From the NCBI RefSeq assembly GCF_024029675.1, contig NZ_CP097121.1:1364001-1428000 (forward strand): a DNA stretch of 64,000 nt. The letters run 5' to 3'. The position numbers were made by a program, and so were the translations under genes. This document shows positions 57,778 to 64,000 of this stretch, in pieces (position 1 is the first letter of the stretch; each line of letters begins with the position of its first letter). A model generated the notes under the pieces. It saw nothing but the letters and a program-made list of their open reading frames with translations. It was not told the origin of the DNA and did no database searches. This DNA comes from Fructilactobacillus carniphilus. GTDB lineage: Bacteria; Bacillota; Bacilli; Lactobacillales; Lactobacillaceae.

Positions 57778-59367
57778 ATGCTTTATTTAGGAATTGCAGT
57801 GGTAACGTTAATTCTGGGATTAGTGGTTGGTTACGGTCGCGAAAACCACCAGTTGAATCACCGCCTATCAAAAGCGACTGCCCAAGCTGAACAAATCGAA
57901 CAGGAGAACCAGCACCAGATTAAACAAGTGGTGCAGGCCATCCAAACCAAGGTGGAAACGGACGTAGCTGAGCACCAGGACGAGGTCAACGAAGAAATTG
58001 ACGAACAAGTGGCCGAAAACCAACTGCGCCAGGAACGAGTGGAGCTCCAAGAAAAGAGTTTACAGAGCTTTGCTAGTCGGTTAGAAAAAAGCGAACAGAA
58101 CGTGCAACGGGAGCAAACCGAATTGCAGGAACTAGAGCAAACGATTGACCAAACCCAGCAGCAGGCCGACCAGTTAATTCAACAACGCACCGATTTACTT
58201 CACGAAAAGAGTGGGCTACTGCCCGAGCAAGCCGAACAGACCGTGTTGAACATGACGCAAACCGCGTTACAACAGGACTACGACCAATCGGTTCGGGATG
58301 AACACGAAGAACACGTGCTGACGGCCACCAAGGAAGCCCGCCAGTTAATGGTGGAAGCCATCCAAAATGGTCCAATCGATGTGCCACGCGATCACATTGA
58401 CCGCAACGTGATTATCCCAGATGAGGGGATGCGCAATAAAATTGTTGGGAAAAACGAACAACGCTTGCGTCTGTTGGAAACGCTAATTGGAGTGGATTTA
58501 ATCTTCAATCCAGATAGTCCCGAAACCTTGATCATTAGTACGAACGATCCGATTCGCCGGGAAATTGCCCGGGGCGCGATTAACGAATTAATTACGGCGC
58601 GCCAGCTGAATAACGCGGTGATTGAGAACGTGGTTCGTAGTACCGAACGGCAGGTGATTGAGCAACTTCGCCTGACCGGAGAAGAGACGTGCGCGAACCT
58701 CCATTTAGGTTGGGTACATCCGGACCTGATGAAACTAATCGGACGCTTGCAGTACCGGACTAGTTACGGGCAAAACGTCTTACAACACTCCGTCGAAGTG
58801 GCCGAGCTTTGTGGGATGATGGCCACGGAGTTAGGTGTGAACGTTCGCCTCGCCAAACGGGCCGGTCTGCTTCATGATATCGGAAAAGCGGTCGACCGCG
58901 AGGTAAATGGAACCCACGTGGAGTTGGGAGTGCAAATTGCTGAAGCCTACGGAGAAGAAGAGGCCGTGGTGGATGCAATTGCATCGTCTCACGGGGACGT
59001 TGATTCAGAAACCACGATTTCCGTCTTAGTCCGAGTGGCCGACTCCATGTCGGGAGCACGGCCGGGCGCGCGGAGTGAATCCGTGGAAGAATATTTGAAC
59101 CGACTCAAGGGCTTGGAACGAATTGCCAACGCTCATCCTGAAGTAAAGGATAGCTATGCGATTCAAGCTGGTCGGGAAATTCGGATGATGGTGGATCCGA
59201 AGGCCAGTGATGACGAGCAAACGGAGCAGTTAGCTCAACAGGTTTGTGCGCAAATCGAAGCTGAACTGACGTATCCCGGTAAAATCAAGGTAACGGCGAT
59301 TCGTCGATCGAACGCCGTTCAGTACGTGGGTGGCAAACAAGCCCCACGGAAAAAACACGTTAGTTAA
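57778..59367 (+). CDS. rny: Ribonuclease Y
   Basis: 529 residues. One N-terminal membrane helix (L-G-I-A-V-V-T-L-I-L-G-L-V-V-G) is followed by a long coiled coil rich in Glu and Gln (25-185). A KH domain follows (I-V-G-K-N-E-Q-R-L-R-L-L-E), then an HD domain with L-L-H-D-I-G-K-A and later I-A-S-S-H-G-D. Full length for RNase Y, the membrane-bound endonuclease that begins mRNA decay in Firmicutes. The start follows AAGGGAGGG. A terminator follows directly. Confidence 0.95.
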   Translation: MLYLGIAVVTLILGLVVGYGRENHQLNHRLSKATAQAEQIEQENQHQIKQVVQAIQTKVETDVAEHQDEVNEEIDEQVAENQLRQERVELQEKSLQSFASRLEKSEQNVQREQTELQELEQTIDQTQQQADQLIQQRTDLLHEKSGLLPEQAEQTVLNMTQTALQQDYDQSVRDEHEEHVLTATKEARQLMVEAIQNGPIDVPRDHIDRNVIIPDEGMRNKIVGKNEQRLRLLETLIGVDLIFNPDSPETLIISTNDPIRREIARGAINELITARQLNNAVIENVVRSTERQVIEQLRLTGEETCANLHLGWVHPDLMKLIGRLQYRTSYGQNVLQHSVEVAELCGMMATELGVNVRLAKRAGLLHDIGKAVDREVNGTHVELGVQIAEAYGEEEAVVDAIASSHGDVDSETTISVLVRVADSMSGARPGARSESVEEYLNRLKGLERIANAHPEVKDSYAIQAGREIRMMVDPKASDDEQTEQLAQQVCAQIEAELTYPGKIKVTAIRRSNAVQYVGGKQAPRKKHVS

Positions 59368-59397
59368 AATCCGTTTCCGGTGGGAACGGATTTTTTT
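59367..59397 (+). terminator. Terminator of rny
   Basis: AAATCCGTT and AACGGATTT pair across TCCGGTGGG, followed by a T run. Confidence 0.88.
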
Positions 59398-59467
59398 AGG
59401 AATGTGACAGATTTTCTAATTTGTGGACCGCTTATTTCTGGTTCTGTCGGCGCTTTTCCCGCGGAGT

Positions 59468-59497
59468 TTGAGTTTTAGGGACAGTTCTCGGTATAAT
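59468..59497 (+). promoter_or_regulatory. Promoter of the ECF transporter operon
   Basis: TTGAGT (59468-59473), an 18-base spacer and TATAAT (59492-59497), 42 bases before the S component start. No riboswitch-sized leader is present. Confidence 0.65.
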
Positions 59498-59539
59498 AAG
59501 GTTTAATGAAGCCCAAACAACTGGAGGAATTATTAGCTG

Positions 59540-60133
59540 ATGATTAAACAAACCAAAGCATTTCACCTGGCCATTTTAGCCCTGTTCATTGCCATTGTGA
59601 TTTTACAAAGTTTTGTTCCGTTTCTGGGGTACATTCCAGTCGGGCCGATTAACATTACGATTGTGCAGATTACCGTAATCATTGCAGCGGTATTGCTAGG
59701 ACCAAAGGATGGCGCCCTCTTAGGACTGGTCTGGGGACTATTATCCTGGGTTCGGGCCTTTGTGGCGCCCACGAGTCCCCTGAGTACGTTGGTGTTTACT
59801 AACCCATTAGTTTCGGTGGTCCCCCGGGTTTTAGTGGGACTTTTTGCCGGGTATGTCTTTTTATGGCTCACGCGGGCTCACTGGCGCCAAACCTGGGCGT
59901 TAATTGGGACCGGGGCCGTGGGTTCCGCGTTAAACACCCTGCTGGTAGTGGGCTTAATCGGGATTTTATATCGCACTCCCGCCGTGGCGCACGCGTATGG
60001 AGTTTCTAGTCCGGATTTACTAGGGAACGTATTGATGACACTGGTCGGAACGAATGGAATTCCGGAACTAATCCTGTCAGCAATCGTAGTGCCAATCATT
60101 GCCACCCCGTTGTTGAAACTCTGGCGCCGGTAA
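59540..60133 (+). CDS. ECF transporter S component (vitamin-binding, possibly pantothenate)
   Basis: A 197-residue membrane protein with six spans. The A-L-F-I-A-I-V-I-L-Q and G-Y-I-P-V-G-P-I-N-I-T-I-V-Q-I-T-V-I-I-A-A-V-L-L-G-P-K-D-G-A pattern belongs to the ECF S-component superfamily. G-Y-I-P-x-G with I-T-I-V is reminiscent of the PanT group, but specificity is uncertain. It lies 15 bases before the first ATPase, so unlike many S components it is genetically tied to its own A-A'-T module. Start after GGAGG. Confidence 0.82.
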   Translation: MIKQTKAFHLAILALFIAIVILQSFVPFLGYIPVGPINITIVQITVIIAAVLLGPKDGALLGLVWGLLSWVRAFVAPTSPLSTLVFTNPLVSVVPRVLVGLFAGYVFLWLTRAHWRQTWALIGTGAVGSALNTLLVVGLIGILYRTPAVAHAYGVSSPDLLGNVLMTLVGTNGIPELILSAIVVPIIATPLLKLWRR

Positions 60134-60148
60134 CGAGGGGAAAATAGG

Positions 60149-60991
60149 ATGGAAAAGCAAGTGGAAATTGAGTTTGAGCACGTTCAATTTCAATATCGGA
60201 ATCAGGACACCCCGGTACTCCAAGCGATTAACTGGCAAATTCCGACGGGCAGCTGGGTATCATTGTTAGGTAATAATGGGAGCGGAAAATCGACCCTGTT
60301 GAAACTGTTGGTGGGGTTAGAGCGGCCCCAGTCTGGAACGATTACCATCAACGGTCAGCCCGTCCAACCGATTACTCAGTCCGTTAATCCGACGGTCGGA
60401 ATGGTCTTTCAAGATCCCGATAATCAGTTTGTGGGGGCGACCGTCGCTGATGACGTGGCGTTCGGATTGGCCAACCAAGATTTAGAGCAAACGGAGTTAC
60501 AACGGCGAGTCCGGGCAGCTCTCCAGTTAGTGGACATGGAAACGGTCTTAGACAGAGCTCCGGACCAACTCTCTGGGGGCCAAAAACAACGGGTGGCCGT
60601 CGCCAGTGTGATGGCGCGGCGGCCCGCAGTGTTATTGTTAGATGAAGTTACCAGTATGCTGGATCCGCAGGGACGCCAGGAGTTGGTTACGCAACTGCAC
60701 CAGCTCCACCGGCAGTTTGGCACCACCGTCCTTGAGGTCACGCACCAACCGAACGAAGCGATGTTAGCCGATGAAGTCGTGGTTTTACACGATGGTAAAA
60801 TTGCGCGACAGGGAACGCCCGCTGCGGTTTTAAGTCAAAGTGAGCAGCTAGCGGATTGGGGACTGCAGGCCCCGCTTCTGTACCGGTTGCGCACTTGGCT
60901 AGCAACTCAAGGTTATTCCGTTTCTGAACAACAGGCGGCAACCAGTGCTGATTTGAGGGACGCTTTATGGCAATTGAAATCAAAAATTTAA
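60149..60991 (+). CDS. ecfA1: ECF transporter ATPase EcfA1
   Basis: A 280-residue ABC ATPase with Walker A G-N-N-G-S-G-K-S, Q-loop V-F-Q-D-P-D-N-Q-F-V-G (the N-Q-F form is typical of EcfA), L-S-G-G-Q-K-Q-R and Walker B V-L-L-L-D-E-V-T-S-M-L-D. It powers ECF uptake with EcfA2. It overlaps ecfA2 by 25 bases. Confidence 0.92.
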   Translation: MEKQVEIEFEHVQFQYRNQDTPVLQAINWQIPTGSWVSLLGNNGSGKSTLLKLLVGLERPQSGTITINGQPVQPITQSVNPTVGMVFQDPDNQFVGATVADDVAFGLANQDLEQTELQRRVRAALQLVDMETVLDRAPDQLSGGQKQRVAVASVMARRPAVLLLDEVTSMLDPQGRQELVTQLHQLHRQFGTTVLEVTHQPNEAMLADEVVVLHDGKIARQGTPAAVLSQSEQLADWGLQAPLLYRLRTWLATQGYSVSEQQAATSADLRDALWQLKSKI

Positions 60992-61836
60992 CCCACTGGT
61001 ATCCAGATCAACCAACGGCGGCCTTGCAATCACTTTCGCTAACCATCCCAGAGCACGAGATAACCGCCATCGTGGGGAAGACCGGGAGCGGGAAATCAAC
61101 CCTGATTAAGCATCTCAATGGTCTTTTACAACCAACCACCGGAGAAATTGAAATCGTAGGGAAACGGTTAACCCAGCGGAGCTCGGCGCGTGACTTACAA
61201 CGAGTGCGCCAGCAAGTCGGGATGGTGTTTCAAAATCCGGCTCAGCAGCTCTTTGCAAAGACGGTACTGGACGACGTAATGGCTGGTCCGTTGGCATTAG
61301 GAATGGAACGGGACCAAGCCCAGCAACGAGCACAAACGGCCTTACGATTGGTCCATTTTCCTACTCAGCTGCAAAATCAGGATCCCGTCTTACTTTCTGG
61401 CGGGCAACAACGGCGGGCCGCAATGGCCGGCGTCTTAGCTTTAGAACCACAAGTGGTTATTTTTGACGAACCCACGGCCGGATTGGATGCCCAGGGACAA
61501 CGTGAGTTGCTGCAATTACTGCACGACTTGCAAAGTGCGGGACGCACCATTATCATGGTGACCCACGAAATGGACCTCGTGGCCCAGTTAGCTAGTCAGG
61601 TAGTGGTACTTGCAAACGGTCAGCTGGCGTTTGCCGGCTCGCCGCGAATGCTGTTTCAATCCGAACCGGAGTTGGTGCAGGCCACTAATTTAGTCCTACC
61701 CGAACCACTCCAGGTGGCGCAAAAGTTCGCTCCGACTGCGCCCAGTTCGGAACTGCCGTTGACAGAACCTGAATTACAACGTTGGCTCTTACGGTGCTTA
61801 GGAAAGGATGATGACCATGGCTCCACAGCGGGATAA
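60967..61836 (+). CDS. ecfA2: ECF transporter ATPase EcfA2
   Basis: A 289-residue ATPase with Walker A G-K-T-G-S-G-K-S, Q-loop V-F-Q-N-P-A-Q-Q-L-F, L-S-G-G-Q-Q-R-R and Walker B V-V-I-F-D-E-P-T-A-G-L-D. It pairs with EcfA1. It overlaps ecfT. Confidence 0.92.
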   Translation: MAIEIKNLTHWYPDQPTAALQSLSLTIPEHEITAIVGKTGSGKSTLIKHLNGLLQPTTGEIEIVGKRLTQRSSARDLQRVRQQVGMVFQNPAQQLFAKTVLDDVMAGPLALGMERDQAQQRAQTALRLVHFPTQLQNQDPVLLSGGQQRRAAMAGVLALEPQVVIFDEPTAGLDAQGQRELLQLLHDLQSAGRTIIMVTHEMDLVAQLASQVVVLANGQLAFAGSPRMLFQSEPELVQATNLVLPEPLQVAQKFAPTAPSSELPLTEPELQRWLLRCLGKDDDHGSTAG

Positions 61837-62593
61837 TTGGGTGCGCCGGTTGACGCCGGGAACGCAACTACTGAGCACCATCCTGGGACTGGTAGCCGTT
61901 TTTTTAAACCAGAAGCTGGGGTTGGCAATCCTGTTGCTGCTGGGAAGCTTCGGGTTGGTTAAGCTGGCTGGTTTCAGCATACGCCGTTTTCTCCGACGCA
62001 TTCGGTTATTTGTCTTCTTTCTGATCTTAACTGCGTGCTTTCAATTACTATTGGTGCACACGGGACCCAGCTTGTGGCAATGGGGGATTTTGCAGGTGAC
62101 TTCCGGTAGCTTACGGGCGGCGGCGTTGTTATTGGCCAAGTTTGGGACGGCGCTGGTGGTGCTGAACCTTCTAACGTTAATTGCTAATCCGGTCGCAATG
62201 ACCGCTGCTTGTGAGCGAGGACTGGCCCCGCTCCAAAGAGTAGGAATTCCGGTGGGAGATGTCGCGTTAACCCTCAGCATTGCGTTTCGGTTCGTACCGA
62301 CGTTAACTGCTGAGTTCCAAACGGTGACCGCAGCACAACAGGCGCGCGGGATTACCTATCGCACTGGTCCTTTAAAACAACGAATCCAGGCGCTCTTAGC
62401 CGTGTTCTTGCCGGTGCTCGTGAATAGTTTTCGACGGGCCGAGGATTTAGCTGCAGCGATGCTCCTCCGGGGCTATGATGGGAAGCATCAATTACCCCAA
62501 TACCTGGTACCCCAACGAACGAGCAAGGACTGGCTCACAATCGGTACGAGCTTATTGCTTCTAGTATTAATCATTGGGATTAACTATTTATAA
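61817..62593 (+). CDS. ecfT: ECF transporter transmembrane component EcfT
   Basis: 258 residues with five or so spans and the two cytoplasmic coupling motifs with A-R-G (A-Q-Q-A-R-G-I near 170 and A-A-A-M-L-L-R-G-Y near 215) that grip the ATPases. ATG 61817 is eight bases after AAAGGA; ATG 61808 or 61811 would also work. It is the last gene of a complete S-A1-A2-T operon, so this cluster alone encodes a full ECF transporter. Confidence 0.9.
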   Translation: MAPQRDNWVRRLTPGTQLLSTILGLVAVFLNQKLGLAILLLLGSFGLVKLAGFSIRRFLRRIRLFVFFLILTACFQLLLVHTGPSLWQWGILQVTSGSLRAAALLLAKFGTALVVLNLLTLIANPVAMTAACERGLAPLQRVGIPVGDVALTLSIAFRFVPTLTAEFQTVTAAQQARGITYRTGPLKQRIQALLAVFLPVLVNSFRRAEDLAAAMLLRGYDGKHQLPQYLVPQRTSKDWLTIGTSLLLLVLIIGINYL

Positions 62594-62596
62594 CTA

Positions 62597-62635
62597 AAAA
62601 GACAGTTATTTCATCGCGAAATAACTGTTTTTTAA
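62597..62635. terminator. Bidirectional terminator between ecfT and nucleotidase
   Basis: AAAAAGACAGTTATTTC and GAAATAACTGTTTTTT form a long stem around ATCGC, with A and T runs on both sides. Confidence 0.9.
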
Positions 62636-62638
62636 TTG

Positions 62639-64000
62639 CTATTTAATTACTTTAAAGTTACGGGTGTGATCGGCCTTCACTTCAGGATGTTTTTGTAAGT
62701 ACTTGGCAATCAGGTTACTCATCGTAATCGTATCGTACCGGATCACTTTATCTTCACTATACATTGGGTAGTGACCACCCCCGACGGCGCGGTAGGTATT
62801 TAAGACGATCTTTAGTTTCATCTTATTGGTCACCGGTTTGCCGTGGTAGGTCGGATTAATGACGCGTTTCCCAATCGGATTAGAAACCTTAATCGTATAG
62901 TCAATTCCAGCGTACATGTCGTAGTTGTAATCACGAATTTTAGGATGGTGATACCTGGGATCAACGATAATTTGGTCGTTTTTAATTGTAAAGTATTCAG
63001 CCGTTTTTTCGAGCGCCGCCTTTAAGTCGGCCCCGGTAATCTCTAACAACGAGAGGGTGTTGGGGTAGACGTAGTTGGTGATGATGTTGCGCATTGTGAT
63101 GGGATTTTCAAAACCCCGGGCTTCGTTGGAAAAGAGGGCGGTAGCCGAGACATCGCAACCCATTGTTTCCATCTGGACCTTTTGAATGAAGTTGACGAAG
63201 GCCGAACCATGGAGTCGAACCTGGAACGGATCGTCATAGGTCATGCTGCCGTCAATGTGAGCCAAGGGCAGGGCTAGCCATTTTTCGACGTTGGCTTCCG
63301 TTGCCGTAAAACTTTCAGCCGTTGTGGAATCCGGTTTAGCGTCCCCGGTCTTAATCAATTTTTGGTGACTCTTTTGGACCTGGTAGCGACCGTTCACGCG
63401 CTCCAAGTCGAGTTGGATGCGGCCGACGTAACTGCCCCGGTGCCCCGGTTGGACGTAGGGAATCCCAAATAACTTGCCGGCGAGCGCCCGGTGTTGGTGT
63501 CCCGTTGCCATCACGTCAATGCCCGGCACCTGCTGCATAATTGCGTAGGCTTCGTTTTCACCGTCAATTTTATCGTTCGGTTTGCCGTCGCTTAAATCGC
63601 GTTCAAAACCACCGTGGTAAAGAACCACCACGACGTCTGCTTTTTCCCGCATTTCGGGGACGTACTTTTGGGCAGCTTCTAGTGCAGAGATAAACTTTAG
63701 ATTGTGAATGCTCGCCTGGTTTTCCCAAGCATCTACGGATTGAGTGGTAAGTCCGAGCACGGCGACCCTTAAATCACCGCAAGTTTTAATGGCGTAAGGA
63801 TCTCCAAATGCAGGGGTACCGTCGTCATTTAAAATGTTCGCGGACACAAATTGACGCTGACTGCCCGCAATGGCGTTTTTCAGGTAGTCTTGACCGTAGT
63901 TAAATTCATGATTGCCAATCGTTCCAAAGTCATACTTGATGCTGTTAAAGGCTGCATTAATCGCAGTCGGGGCCGGAGCTTTTTCGACCTCAGCTTGATA
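62639..64000 (-). CDS. Bifunctional metallophosphatase/5'-nucleotidase, 5' end outside window
   Basis: 454 codons are visible. The frame is open to the window edge, so the N-terminus is missing. It includes the Metallophos motif I-G-N-H-E-F-N-Y-G near the cut, then A-T-G-H-Q-H-R, G-H-R-G-S-Y-V-G, and the 5_nucleotid_C domain (about the last 220 residues) with N-E-A-R-G-F-E and G-A-D-L-K-A-A-L-E. Members hydrolyse nucleotides, or cyclic nucleotides, outside or inside the cell. Whether a signal peptide or cell-wall anchor exists cannot be judged. The C-terminus (D-H-T-R-N-F-K-V-I-K) lacks an LPxTG motif. Confidence 0.85.
   Translation of the reverse strand, partial: YQAEVEKAPAPTAINAAFNSIKYDFGTIGNHEFNYGQDYLKNAIAGSQRQFVSANILNDDGTPAFGDPYAIKTCGDLRVAVLGLTTQSVDAWENQASIHNLKFISALEAAQKYVPEMREKADVVVVLYHGGFERDLSDGKPNDKIDGENEAYAIMQQVPGIDVMATGHQHRALAGKLFGIPYVQPGHRGSYVGRIQLDLERVNGRYQVQKSHQKLIKTGDAKPDSTTAESFTATEANVEKWLALPLAHIDGSMTYDDPFQVRLHGSAFVNFIQKVQMETMGCDVSATALFSNEARGFENPITMRNIITNYVYPNTLSLLEITGADLKAALEKTAEYFTIKNDQIIVDPRYHHPKIRDYNYDMYAGIDYTIKVSNPIGKRVINPTYHGKPVTNKMKLKIVLNTYRAVGGGHYPMYSEDKVIRYDTITMSNLIAKYLQKHPEVKADHTRNFKVIK

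Overview
The window looks like a stretch of chromosome from a heterofermentative lactic acid bacterium (Lactobacillaceae). The reasons are a large phosphoketolase (xfp), a malolactic cluster (mleR-mleA-mleP), an Opp oligopeptide transporter, ndh-cydABCD without other respiratory complexes, Nramp-type MntH, ECF vitamin transport, a DUF1149 protein and a PanE-like 2-hydroxyacid dehydrogenase. Base composition is moderate in most genes. It is visibly more A+T-rich in three islands: 7.6-8.0 kb, 29.0-33.6 kb and 41.8-42.9 kb. I cannot name the species.

Layout. 0-1.4 kb: pnuC and a CPBP protease. 1.7-7.6 kb: oppDFBCA, in which oppD carries a frameshift and oppC an in-frame stop, so the importer is probably dead although oppA, oppB and oppF are intact. 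7.7-8.0 kb: two tiny genes. 8.1-9.7 kb: a multicopper oxidase. 9.8-13.5 kb: the divergent malolactic locus. 13.6-14.9 kb: tandem HD hydrolases. 15.1-23.2 kb: NADH dehydrogenase, cytochrome bd and its CydDC assembly exporter, with a convergent polyprenyl diphosphate synthase that probably makes the quinone tail. 23.3-28.9 kb: ybaK, mntH, a GntR regulator and xfp.

29.0-33.6 kb (minus strand): an A+T-rich toxin/immunity locus. Four DUF1433-like membrane-anchored proteins are each followed, by an ATGA overlap, by the start of a lipase gene. Two of those starts survive only as a few codons, one is a frameshifted stub, and one is a full GHSLGG lipase. An amber codon separates that lipase from an in-frame helical domain, and two small helical proteins follow. 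This matches the reverse-LXG lipase effector type (TslA) of type VII secretion, with TlaA-like partners and TilA-like immunity proteins.

33.7-41.8 kb: an aromatic amino acid operon (MFS transporter, aroE, aroD, chorismate mutase, aroC, a short prephenate-dehydratase/BacA-like protein, aroA, tyrA, aroK). It is headed by a promoter, a 22-codon leader peptide rich in Trp, Phe and Tyr, a chain of mutually exclusive hairpins and a terminator, which is the layout of a transcription attenuator. 41.9-50.7 kb: an EamA permease, a UvrA paralogue, a MerR-controlled cupin/CMD/DUF2255/SDR cluster, an MFS permease, a glutamine amidotransferase and a small membrane protein. 50.7-55.6 kb: an RluA pseudouridine synthase, UspA, and a second attenuator whose leader peptide carries an Ile-Leu-Val-Ile-Ala-Phe-Val run ahead of a PanE/hydroxyisocaproate dehydrogenase-like gene and an aminotransferase, then two small genes. 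55.67-55.84 kb: an unassigned, highly structured RNA. 55.8-64.0 kb: GNAT, methyltransferase, XRE regulator, ribonuclease Y, an ECF transporter operon with its own S component, and a 5'-nucleotidase cut by the window end.

Three genes (mleR, the EamA permease and the MerR regulator) appear to start at AUC or AUA, each behind a well-placed ribosome binding site.
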